A stretch of DNA of 64,000 nucleotides, from NCBI GenBank assembly GCA_001936135.1, contig CP012810.1:3348001-3412000 (forward strand), written 5' to 3'. A program made the translations under genes and the position numbers. Below the pieces are notes generated by a model. That model worked only from the letters and a program-made list of their open reading frames with translations. It was not told where the DNA came from and made no database searches. Of the stretch, positions 41,857 to 50,661 are shown in pieces (position 1 is the first letter of the stretch; every line of letters begins with the position of its first letter). The DNA is from Saccharomycopsis fibuligera x Saccharomycopsis cf. fibuligera (Eukaryota; Ascomycota; Saccharomycetes; Ascoideales; Saccharomycopsidaceae).

Positions 41857-42768
41857 TTAATATAGTTTACTAAATTCAGTTCCTCCGTTTTCCCCAGGTG
41901 GTACTTGTAACCAGTTTAAATCATCATATTTTACTTCACCTTCTATGATATGGAACACATATCCGTATCTCGACTTTTGTGATCTATTTGCATTTGACTT
42001 GTGTAGAACCGAATGGTTGATCAAGACCAACGAACCTGCCTTGCATTCAACAAGTTTGTAGTCTTCGTCCTTGTCCTCGGGTAAATTGTTCATCTCATCT
42101 TCACTTATAAGTTTCTGCATGTTACAGCCGTCTTTGCCCTTATTAACCTTCACGAAACGTTTAGCGATTGGGAACTTCTTATGAGAGCCCGGGTTATAAC
42201 TCAAACAACCATTTTCTGAAGTACAATCCTCAAGAGCAAACCAAAATCCAATTGCTGTCATAGGATCGGTATACAAAAAGCACCCATCTTGATGCGATGG
42301 TACTTCTCCACCTATTTCTGGTTGTTTGAAAATCAACATACTCTGCAAAATTCTTGGATCTTTGAACTTCAAACTCTTAGCAACACCTTTTATTTTGCTA
42401 CTGAATGATATACTCTCAAAGACGTCATCCTTGGAATGCAAATCATGCCCAATTTTGTTGATGGATTTCTCTTTTGGTCTATTCAAGTTGCCGGCTTCAT
42501 CAAATGCGTCATTCTCGAAGAAGAAGGAAATCTTATCAGAAGAATTGAGAAAATAATCGTCACCAATGTGGTTATCATCATCCGTTGTGAACTTGGTCAT
42601 TGGATGATTCAATATATCAAAATTCTTGAGCAAATCGTTAGCTCTTTGCATTGATCTGGATATCTCCTCGGAAGACAAGAAGTTTGGTAGCACCAAGCAG
42701 CCATCTTTGTCAAATTGCTCCAATTGTTTTGGGGTTAAGCCTTTAGTGTATTGATTGGTGTCAGTCAT
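41857..42768 (-). CDS. PhyH-family Fe(II)/2-oxoglutarate dioxygenase (PHYHD1-like)
   Basis: The protein has 303 residues from the ATG at 42768. Phytanoyl-CoA dioxygenase relatives hydroxylate small molecules using iron and 2-oxoglutarate. The iron ligands are visible as HQDG (His-x-Asp) and a distal His in INHSVLHKSNANR, where the Arg probably binds 2-oxoglutarate. CLSYNPGSHKKFPI is a family block. The N-terminus TPKQLEQFDKDGCLVLPNFL matches the common PhyH opening. It resembles the cytosolic PHYHD1 group more than peroxisomal PAHX: no PTS2 and no C-terminal SKL (it ends SKLY). The substrate is unknown. It converges with GTR1 over a 65-bp spacer. Confidence 0.93.
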   Translation of the reverse strand: MTDTNQYTKGLTPKQLEQFDKDGCLVLPNFLSSEEISRSMQRANDLLKNFDILNHPMTKFTTDDDNHIGDDYFLNSSDKISFFFENDAFDEAGNLNRPKEKSINKIGHDLHSKDDVFESISFSSKIKGVAKSLKFKDPRILQSMLIFKQPEIGGEVPSHQDGCFLYTDPMTAIGFWFALEDCTSENGCLSYNPGSHKKFPIAKRFVKVNKGKDGCNMQKLISEDEMNNLPEDKDEDYKLVECKAGSLVLINHSVLHKSNANRSQKSRYGYVFHIIEGEVKYDDLNWLQVPPGENGGTEFSKLY

Positions 42769-43174
42769 TTTGTTTAAATATTTATTTGTCTACTTTGCTT
42801 TCCCTTTCTGCTTTTCGGCTATCATAATCTGGTGCTAATTCAAGAAGAAGCTCAGTCACAGTTTTTTTTTTTTTTTTGCCCTCTTTCTCCCTCTTAAAGA
42901 ATCAAGTTATTATCGGATGGATTTGGCGCCTCGACCGACATATTCTTATCAGCGGAAAATGGATGGAGTCACTTTTGCGTGTATGCGAAAGAATGCATAA
43001 TAATGCGTAGCTTCATTAATTTTACGTCAAAGAGACATCCATCGCATACTTAATAGTCCTATAAAGCAAAATAAAAAAGTAAAATATATATATATATATA
43101 CATACATATAAAAAAATATGATACACTAGTCATAAAACAAAAGATATTATATGCTAACTTTTTTTTCTAAGTTT
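42769..43174. other. Spacer between PhyH-like gene and MPH1
   Basis: 406 bp that include the PhyH-gene promoter, a 15-T tract near 42863 and an AT/ATAC dinucleotide run at about 43084-43109. No gene recognised. Confidence 0.55.
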
Positions 43175-46100
43175 TCAGTAAATATCATCGTCGTCAACAA
43201 TTATGTTCTCTGACACTTCAAGATCAGGATAAGCTTGGCGATTTTTCTGCTTCAGCTCCACCTTTTTTTGATTAATCAACAACAAACGCAATTCTTTATA
43301 ACCATCTTCGGGATTCTTTAGAAGCATTTTTTCATGTGCAGCTAAATAGCGATTTACTCTATCACTGTGAGCCACCCTTCCATGTTTCGTATTTGCAGCG
43401 GCTCTTGGATCTGCAATGTCCATAGTTTGTTTACTCACATAGCCATATTTAGTAAATAAGTCATACTCCTGTCGTTGGGAAACAAATCCAGATCTGCTCG
43501 CAAACCTCATTGAAATCAAGTTATCACCAGTAGCTTTCAAATCTGGTTCGTATTTAATGTTGGCTTTTTCCTTCAAAAGCTTTCTTTCACGTTCTCTTTC
43601 ACGTTCTCTCTGGCGTTCTAAACGTTTTGCTTCAACCTGTTGTCTTTTCTTGTCGCGTTTCTCCTGTAGTAGTATTCTTTTTTTTCTGATTTCATTTTCT
43701 TTCTCAATCCTCTTCAAAGTCTCTGCTCTTTCTCTGTCTTCTTGAAGCTTCTCTCTAAGGCGCTCTTCATCTTCTAGCTCTTTTTGTTCTTTGTCTCTCA
43801 TCATTTTAATTAATTCTTCATCGGAGGTTTTCTCCACTGGTTTTGCTTTATCAACCATTCTCTTGCGAACCCCGAGGCTATGTCTTTTCAAAGTATTAGT
43901 GACAATTCTATTATTTCTAATTCCTATTGCTCCAATAGTGTTCTTGATCAAACTGGTTATGTCTCTACCAGATTTTTTCTTCACCACCTTTTCAATGCAC
44001 ACCTCATCTCCACTTTCCAAATTTTGATCCTTTGCCAAAACTACAGAAACCTCGTCATCGTCGCTCTCACCATCTAAAATGCTTACTGGATTCTTGCCTC
44101 TATTTTCATTGTTATGTGATATTGCATGATGATCAATAGCCTCTGGCTCCATGGGGCTCACACTGCTAGTTTCTTCCATAGCATAATGATATGATGTGTG
44201 GCAGCCAACAATGGAAGAAGCAGATTTAGAATCTTCATCAAAATCATCGTCATTATCATTATTATCAGAGAACTCATCGATTGGAAAAGCATCATTTACA
44301 TTGCCCTGAGAGACTTTAGCATCGGCTGTTGGGATTGTCGGTTGCGCTAGATCATGATTATCTACAAATAATTTGGTTGATCTGATTTCCGCACCATAAT
44401 CTAAACCAATGCTTTCTTCTGCATAGTCTGGTTTTGTATTATGAGAAATTCTCGAAGCAATGTTCTCTTTTTGGGCACTGTTATTATGATTATCCAGAAC
44501 ACGTAGAGGCGGCTCAACCAATATTCGTTTGCTTCTTTGCGGATTATTATTTTCCTCGTCAGACAGATCAAGTAAATCCATAATGTCAGATTTTCTTTTT
44601 TTCTGTTTTGTATTTGATTTACTGTTACCAGAATTCTTTTGGTAATCAGAATCATTATCAGATAAAGCAATGGTATTTTCTTTAGATAGTGGCAAATCAG
44701 CACCTTTTTTCTTGACCATTGATGAAACATTTTTAAAGCCAGTTTCCACATTATCTGGCATAAAAAACCTCTTTTTTGGCTTGGGTTTTAGTAGAAGCGT
44801 TTCGATGCATTGGGTTCGCTGTTTCCCACTATTTTTCTTCTTTTTCGGTGCCTTGCCATTCATATGCTGAGTAGCAATCTTGATAATTTTGTCATCCTCG
44901 TCTTCATTGATAAACTCCTCGTCCTCTGGAATGTACTTTTTCTCACATATAGGTTTGTATTGAAGAGGGATTATCCTGTCCGATTCATGGTACATGATGT
45001 GATTTTCGCTAGTAATTTGACTTTGTACAACTTCATAACTGTTCATAGATCTGGTAAATTTTGTGTTTTCAAGGTCTGTCAAAAGCAATAGAACTTTACC
45101 ATCCTTATTTCTTCCTGTTCTCCCCATTCTCTGAATATTTTTGATAGGAGATGATGTGGCATCATAGCAAACAATTAAGTCAACTTCACCGATATCTAAA
45201 CCTTCCTCACCAATAGAAGTAGCAACGAGAATATTATACTTCCCATATTTGAAATCTTGGATCAACTCTTTTTGCTGCTTCTGCGACATACCAGTAATTT
45301 GAGCGCTTTCGGACAGGCCGGTTCTTCGAGCTTCTCTTTCTTCTTTTTCCCTTTGCTTTTCCTCGCTTTTTTCCTTCTCCTGTTGCTCTTTTCTTTGTTC
45401 CTCAAGATCTAAGTCTAATTTTTTCTTTCGTCCTCTACCTTTCGGTTTGTTTTTTTCCCGAAATGCAACATCATCAAATTTTTCTTTCTCTCTGGACTGA
45501 CCAATGAAAATATGCGGTTTCAAAAGTCCAGGGTCACCAATAGAATCAATGGCTCTGACAATTTCTAAAGCAGATTCTCTCATTTCAGTGAAAATAATTA
45601 CCCTGGAATTGCTACCACTTTTGTGAGCATCATGAAAAAAAGAGGTGAGTTCTTCAACAAGAATTTCCAATTTTGGATGTCCAATAAACATGGTATCTTC
45701 AACTTTGTTCCGATAAATGTCAAGGATCTGCTTGATATTATCGTGATAGTAAAATTCAGCAGCAATTTTATTGGTCGATTTACCAAGGTCATATTTTGCA
45801 GTAAATTCTTTGTACTTATTTGTCAAGTAAGCATAAAAAGTTTTGATTCCGTAAACTTTAAGCCTTCTTAGCATTTGACCAACGTATGACAATATTTGAA
45901 GAATAAAATAAAGATACCATTTCAAACCTTCAGAATATCGAGGATTATTTATTACCCTCTGAGAGGATTCCATAGCCTTGAATGCATTTATCCTTGCCGG
46001 TTCTGTATCATCATAAACTTTTTGTTTATTAGCAATTTTAAGCGCTGGTTCAATGGCAACACCCAATAAATCAATTATTTCCTCAATATCACTACTTAAT

Positions 46101-46942
46101 CCAACAATTCTTTTATCTACTTCCTTATCCTTCATATACTTTTTTATGTCAGGCGATTCTTCCGTTCTAATTTCTATCTTTGTAGCAATCAAATTATCAA
46201 CGATTTCTTGCACACCAACAATATCAGCGCCCGGCGTTGCAGTCAAGCCTAAAATCCGAAAAGAAAGAGTAAATCTGGATAAAAATTTTATAATGTTATT
46301 ATAAGCGTAGTTTCCTCTTGTTCTATGTGCTTCATCCACAACGAATAAAACAATAGATTTTGGGTCGCAAAAACCAGCTTTGAGATCATTTTCAATGACT
46401 TGAGGAGTAGAGAAAAACACTCGCTTGGAGTTCCATATTTCTGGACGATTTTTTCTAGATTTGTCTAATAAAATGGCAACATCATCTGCAGAGATACCCG
46501 TCATTCCCACTGCAGCTTTGATTTGTTGCGCAACTAATGGTCTTGTTGGGGCAGCAAAGATAATTTTTGCCTCGGGGAACCAGCGATAATAGTTCATCAT
46601 CACACATGAAGAAATAAATGTTTTACCAGTCCCTGTTGGAATGGCACAAACGACATTCTGATATAGACACTCCTTGACAATATTGAACTGATATTCACGA
46701 ATCGGATAATTGACTGGGTATATATACGACGTTAACTCAGCATAATCAATTTTATGGTGTGTGGGGCCAATTTTTACTGGATTGGTAGGGATTTCTTCGT
46801 ATTCTTGATCTGGATGGCTGTTTCCGTGAGTTTCGTTTTCATTTGTGGTATTGGGTGGGCCATTCTCTAGGAGATCCATGAGTCTATCATCATCCTCACT
46901 ATCATCCTCAAAGGAATCTGACTCAAAGCCGTTCTTTTTCAT
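43175..46942 (-). CDS. MPH1: FANCM/Mph1 DNA helicase
   Basis: The protein has 1255 residues, longer than S. cerevisiae Mph1 (993), mainly in the tail. Mph1 is a 3'-5' SF2 translocase that unwinds D-loops and remodels forks. Marks: IREYQFNIVKECLYQNVVCA, Walker A IPTGTGKTF, the DEAH box in VVDEAHRTRG, and in helicase domain 2 ATSIGEEGLDIGEVD with the arginine-finger motif QRMGRTGR. A Lys/Glu-rich coiled segment is inserted before the second helicase motifs. The C-terminal half is acidic, disordered and ends in a long charged helix. A CTG at 45314-45316 lies in TG-x-SESAQITGM, aligning with the SSE-AQ of yeast Mph1. Two MCB boxes lie close upstream. Confidence 0.97.
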   Translation of the reverse strand: MKKNGFESDSFEDDSEDDDRLMDLLENGPPNTTNENETHGNSHPDQEYEEIPTNPVKIGPTHHKIDYAELTSYIYPVNYPIREYQFNIVKECLYQNVVCAIPTGTGKTFISSCVMMNYYRWFPEAKIIFAAPTRPLVAQQIKAAVGMTGISADDVAILLDKSRKNRPEIWNSKRVFFSTPQVIENDLKAGFCDPKSIVLFVVDEAHRTRGNYAYNNIIKFLSRFTLSFRILGLTATPGADIVGVQEIVDNLIATKIEIRTEESPDIKKYMKDKEVDKRIVGLSSDIEEIIDLLGVAIEPALKIANKQKVYDDTEPARINAFKAMESSQRVINNPRYSEGLKWYLYFILQILSYVGQMLRRLKVYGIKTFYAYLTNKYKEFTAKYDLGKSTNKIAAEFYYHDNIKQILDIYRNKVEDTMFIGHPKLEILVEELTSFFHDAHKSGSNSRVIIFTEMRESALEIVRAIDSIGDPGLLKPHIFIGQSREKEKFDDVAFREKNKPKGRGRKKKLDLDLEEQRKEQQEKEKSEEKQREKEEREARRTGLSESAQITGMSQKQQKELIQDFKYGKYNILVATSIGEEGLDIGEVDLIVCYDATSSPIKNIQRMGRTGRNKDGKVLLLLTDLENTKFTRSMNSYEVVQSQITSENHIMYHESDRIIPLQYKPICEKKYIPEDEEFINEDEDDKIIKIATQHMNGKAPKKKKNSGKQRTQCIETLLLKPKPKKRFFMPDNVETGFKNVSSMVKKKGADLPLSKENTIALSDNDSDYQKNSGNSKSNTKQKKRKSDIMDLLDLSDEENNNPQRSKRILVEPPLRVLDNHNNSAQKENIASRISHNTKPDYAEESIGLDYGAEIRSTKLFVDNHDLAQPTIPTADAKVSQGNVNDAFPIDEFSDNNDNDDDFDEDSKSASSIVGCHTSYHYAMEETSSVSPMEPEAIDHHAISHNNENRGKNPVSILDGESDDDEVSVVLAKDQNLESGDEVCIEKVVKKKSGRDITSLIKNTIGAIGIRNNRIVTNTLKRHSLGVRKRMVDKAKPVEKTSDEELIKMMRDKEQKELEDEERLREKLQEDRERAETLKRIEKENEIRKKRILLQEKRDKKRQQVEAKRLERQRERERERERKLLKEKANIKYEPDLKATGDNLISMRFASRSGFVSQRQEYDLFTKYGYVSKQTMDIADPRAAANTKHGRVAHSDRVNRYLAAHEKMLLKNPEDGYKELRLLLINQKKVELKQKNRQAYPDLEVSENIIVDDDDIY

Positions 46943-47042
46943 TATTCATGTGAAGCTCTAGGTTGGTATTATTATCGCCGAAGGTGTAAGCGTTCAGAAG
47001 ATCAAATCCGCGAAGCTCATCGCATCTTGATGAATCAAAACA

Positions 47043-47048
47043 ACGCGT
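47043..47048. promoter_or_regulatory. MCB box ACGCGT (first)
   Basis: Palindromic MluI cell-cycle box, 101 bp upstream of the MPH1 ATG. MBF binding at such sites drives G1/S expression of DNA replication and repair genes, which suits MPH1. Confidence 0.65.
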
Positions 47049-47067
47049 TAGTATTTCTACGGATGGC

Positions 47068-47073
47068 ACGCGT
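47068..47073. promoter_or_regulatory. MCB box ACGCGT (second)
   Basis: Second exact ACGCGT, 25 bp from the first. Paired MCBs at this spacing are typical of MBF targets. The pair also sits 136-166 bp upstream of the divergent micro-ORF. Confidence 0.65.
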
Positions 47074-47208
47074 GAATGACCGAAATTTGCATGCTTTAAT
47101 AATTACCCGCCCAAAGAGAAATATATAAGCGAAGAAAAAATCTGTTTCAAATTTTAAAGTTTCTTTCTTTTCTTCTTTTTACTTCTGTATCAACTATTAC
47201 AGTCAACG

Positions 47209-47268
47209 ATGAATGGTTATCATCCGTTTCATTCTACTCATGGGTTCTTTGGTTACTTTGGTAATTGA
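47209..47268 (+). CDS. Candidate micro-ORF, 19-residue aromatic/Gly/His peptide
   Basis: ATG at 47209 encodes MNGYHPFHSTHGFFGYFGN and then TGA. The upstream DNA looks like a yeast promoter: TATATAAG at 47122-47129, then a T/C-rich stretch, then CAACTATTACAGTCAACG before the ATG. The peptide has four Gly, three His and six Phe/Tyr residues, unlike random AT-rich translation. I know no family for it. It could instead be the 5' leader ORF of a longer transcript or a chance frame in the MPH1 divergent promoter. Confidence 0.35.
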   Translation: MNGYHPFHSTHGFFGYFGN

Positions 47269-47991
47269 GGAATATTATGGGAGCTGCGGAATCGTTGTGG
47301 CCTCACCACCTTAAATGACGCTTAGAACTATCTGAGACTGCTATATAGTTGATCAGTATATAAATATTATTTGAATTCATCCATTTAAAAGTGTTTTGTA
47401 CATAGATTTGTCTAATGGATTGCGTTGAAACAAACGGCTTACTTCAATTCACAAGTTCTCAAGAATGAAGCAGTAGATTTCACAATTGTCATGGCCGATT
47501 GTTCCGGAAAGGCTGTTTAGAGTCAGTGTATTCTGCTGTTTTCTAAAGTATGGAATCTTGTTGAGTTGTTAAAAGATAGTTGGGAATCATCACATGAAAA
47601 CTAACGCGGCAAAGTGCTAGGAGCACATAATCACACCGTCGAATGCTGACGTGAGCCGTTTGTCATATAACGTTTTGGCGTGTCTGCATGCATGGTGCTC
47701 GTAACCATACCGTAGGCCATTATCACAATCCCTTAGGGAGTTTGTACTCCTGAGCTCATCGCTCTTCTAATCATAGTAACTGTGGTTCTTGTTTTCTATC
47801 CACGCCACTTTGTACATCAGAAGCTATCGTTCTTACCAGTCTACCGCTTGAAACGATTTATCGTAACCTACGCCAGTCTTATAGCTCATCAATTAGAATT
47901 TTTGTTTCACCCTTTTAATATCATAAAACACTAAAGAAAGCCTGTTGCTCCTTCTACGTTTTTTTTGTCTTGTGTTGATTTGCCCCTCAAA

Positions 47992-49767
47992 ATGTCATCA
48001 GCACAGTCTCCTTCAGAGCAATGGCCAACAAGACTCATCAAAGTCCAACAATCTGATGTCATTACCATCGGTCGTGCTTCTCGACCATCAAACGGTAATG
48101 AAGTCCATACAGCTGTTCGCCAGGCCACTATTAACAATGCTTACTTCAATGAACGTACTTTGTCAGCAGATCATGCGAAGATTCTGAGATTGGAATCATC
48201 AAATAAGTTTGTATTATGGGATTCTGGGTCCCAGCATGGTGTTGTGTTTAAAGGTAAGTTGTTACCAAAAGGTGTCAGAGTTGCCATTAACTCAAATGAT
48301 ACTATTGGTTTGGTTTATGATACCAAGAACAAAGCGTTGAGATCAAAAACTGCAGAGCTTGAACAAGATAAACAGAAAGTCAATTTGGGCCAAATCAATG
48401 ATGTCTCCAATTCTTGTGACCTTCCATCAGATTGGATCAATGCTGATTTGAACAATACTAAAGTTTGGCTAAAATTCGTTATCAAGCCAAGTTTCACTCA
48501 AAACTCCAACTTTGTCTGTCTTACTAGGATAAACATGTCTGGAAAGCCTCAAAAGTCTCAAAACAGCCTTCGTTTCATTTTGAACGATCCTCTCGAGTCT
48601 GAATTAGTCGAAAATGAGGAAGACGCTTTGAAAGAGTCTGTTGTAAAGCCGCTCGTTGTCAATCCCGCTGATGATGAATTATTCATTCACTCTAAAGATC
48701 ACGGTGATGAGGTTATTAATGCTAATGCGGACGATAGCGATGCTGATGAAGAAGAAAACAACTACGATATTTTCGATAATCGCTTTGGCTCTGATGATGA
48801 TGATTATGAGGTTTTTGGCTCTGATGACGGAGCCAACAAATCCGTTAGTGATACTACCTCTGACAAATCATTGGAACAAACTCTTTTCAATGGTGATTCA
48901 GAGTCTGACTCCAGTCAAGAATATGGCTTGGAATCTGATTCTGACGTTGATTTGATGGTCGACGAAAAAACTATGAGCATTCGTAAAAATGATGATTTGG
49001 AGGCTGAAGAACACACTTTAACAGCAAAACCAGTTATTGATTTGGATGAATATCAGGCGAATGAAGCTGAGGTAGATGAGGTGCTAGCATCTGCTGCCGA
49101 ACCTGTCGACAGCGACAGCGACAGTGACAACGACAATTTCAATGACAATAACAATGACAATAATAATGACAATGACAATGACGGTGACGAAAACAGCAGT
49201 CATGTTTTCGAAGAAAGTGCCTTTATAGGAAAAAGCAATCCTGTTTGGGAAGTTGATGAAGGGTCAGTTGAGGTGGCCAACGATCAACAAGACTCAGAAC
49301 AGAAAAGTCAACTCAAGCATCAGGAGAATCACTCTCTAAATTCGGAAAGTGATACTGCAGTTACTGAGACGCTTGTTTCGAAGAGTGACCCCGACGATTG
49401 GTTTAGGGAAACTGGCCTTGGACCAGATAGCGAGCAATCCTCGCTTAGTACCTCATTTAGTGATAATTTCACAGCTGAATCACCGGCAACTTTTGCTGGT
49501 GAAGACGACAGCAACAATAAGATGGTAGTTCAAATTAACTTTAAGAAAAGAAGCAGATCTGTAATGGAGTTTGATGATGAACAGGAAGAAACAGGAAAAG
49601 AAAAGTTCGTAGGTCCAGATATCAAAAAAGGTAGAAAAGTTTTTTTAAAAGAAAGAAAGTCTTTGATCAAAGGAGTTGGCATTGGATTAGTTGCTGGTTC
49701 TGTTTTTGGCACTGTTGCAACATTTTCAACTTTGGCTGCTTTGGGAGAACATTATTTAAGAAATTGA
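47992..49767 (+). CDS. FHA-domain protein with acidic middle and hydrophobic C-terminus
   Basis: The ATG at 47992 gives 591 residues; the upstream nine codons open with TTG. An FHA domain, which binds phosphothreonine, spans about residues 12-110. Its signature residues are visible: TIGR (strand 3-4), LSADHAKI (S-x-x-H), then DSGSQHGV. A long Asp/Glu/Asn-rich region (about 210-420) contains an NDNNND run. A basic patch precedes a C-terminal hydrophobic helix (IGLVAGSVFGTVATFSTLAAL, ending HYLRN), which suggests tail anchoring. The FHA-plus-tail layout recalls Far9/Far10 and human SLMAP, but the coiled coil is missing, so orthology is uncertain. Most likely it tethers a phosphoprotein complex at a membrane. 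Confidence 0.88.
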   Translation: MSSAQSPSEQWPTRLIKVQQSDVITIGRASRPSNGNEVHTAVRQATINNAYFNERTLSADHAKILRLESSNKFVLWDSGSQHGVVFKGKLLPKGVRVAINSNDTIGLVYDTKNKALRSKTAELEQDKQKVNLGQINDVSNSCDLPSDWINADLNNTKVWLKFVIKPSFTQNSNFVCLTRINMSGKPQKSQNSLRFILNDPLESELVENEEDALKESVVKPLVVNPADDELFIHSKDHGDEVINANADDSDADEEENNYDIFDNRFGSDDDDYEVFGSDDGANKSVSDTTSDKSLEQTLFNGDSESDSSQEYGLESDSDVDLMVDEKTMSIRKNDDLEAEEHTLTAKPVIDLDEYQANEAEVDEVLASAAEPVDSDSDSDNDNFNDNNNDNNNDNDNDGDENSSHVFEESAFIGKSNPVWEVDEGSVEVANDQQDSEQKSQLKHQENHSLNSESDTAVTETLVSKSDPDDWFRETGLGPDSEQSSLSTSFSDNFTAESPATFAGEDDSNNKMVVQINFKKRSRSVMEFDDEQEETGKEKFVGPDIKKGRKVFLKERKSLIKGVGIGLVAGSVFGTVATFSTLAALGEHYLRN

Positions 49768-50661
49768 GCACAGGATTCGACTCAAGATTTTTATTTATTC
49801 TGTTTAAAGCGTTTTTTCTATTTTTTGTTTTTTGTTTCTTTCTCTGTTTTGACCTTCTTTATTTATTTTGAATTTTATTTTTTAGGATTATTACTTATTT
49901 TGGATATAACGAGGATAATGGATATTTTATGAATTTGGGTACTGATTAGGTTTGGATTGTGGTTTTGGATTGTTTCAGTACCTTTTTTTTTCGGGGCAAT
50001 TTTGATACTGTGTTTTTTATTTTTATTTTCTGTTATTGTTTACTTTTAATTCATGATAATATTTTTTCAAGAGTTATGTTTATCACTAAGTCGTATTGGT
50101 TATGTGATCCTGTCTGTTCAGTAGTAAATATTTAGTTTCGCAGCTTAGTTTCTGGCTGTTGCTGTAAGAGAATTTGCCAGCTGAAGCACTGGCGCGCTTT
50201 TGCTGCTGCATGAAAATCAAACCACTTGGATGGTGCATGAGAGTGCATGTTGTTGTTTGTTTATTTTGTTTTGGTCAGTAGAAAATTTCTGTTTTTCGTT
50301 TGGTGTTGTTGATGTGACCTATTTGTTTACTGATCGTTTACCAAAGCTCACTCAAACCAGACCAAAACACCCATCCATATCCTACACGTCTGCTCTGTGA
50401 ACTGGCCAGCTTGCTACCATTGTGATACCCTTCTCTTTCTTTTGATTTATTTTGTCCTTTACAATCTTTTTCCATTCTTTCTTTTTTTTTTTTTTTTTTA
50501 GTTGCTGTATTGCTTCTACAGTTCTTGTTTAACTACTTCGTTTTTTTCATTTTTCTCCCTCTTCCATTTTTGATTTTATTTCAATATTTGATATATATTA
50601 GCAACGTTGGATTTTACATCTATTAAGTCTCTTGTTCATGGCTAAAACCTACTAAAATAAG
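49768..50661. other. Spacer between the FHA gene and NUM1
   Basis: 894 bp of T-rich 3' region followed by the NUM1 promoter, with an 18-T tract near 50483-50500 and a TTGATATATATTAG element near 50588. A short frame at 50200-50400 opens with TTG and was rejected. Confidence 0.5.

Larger units (their letters stand above)
46943..47991. other. Divergent MPH1 promoter and upstream region of the FHA gene
   Basis: The 1.05-kb space holds two ACGCGT boxes, a TATA box, and a 19-codon micro-ORF listed separately. From about 47270 to 47991 I see no further gene; no long ORF or RNA is apparent. Confidence 0.5.
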
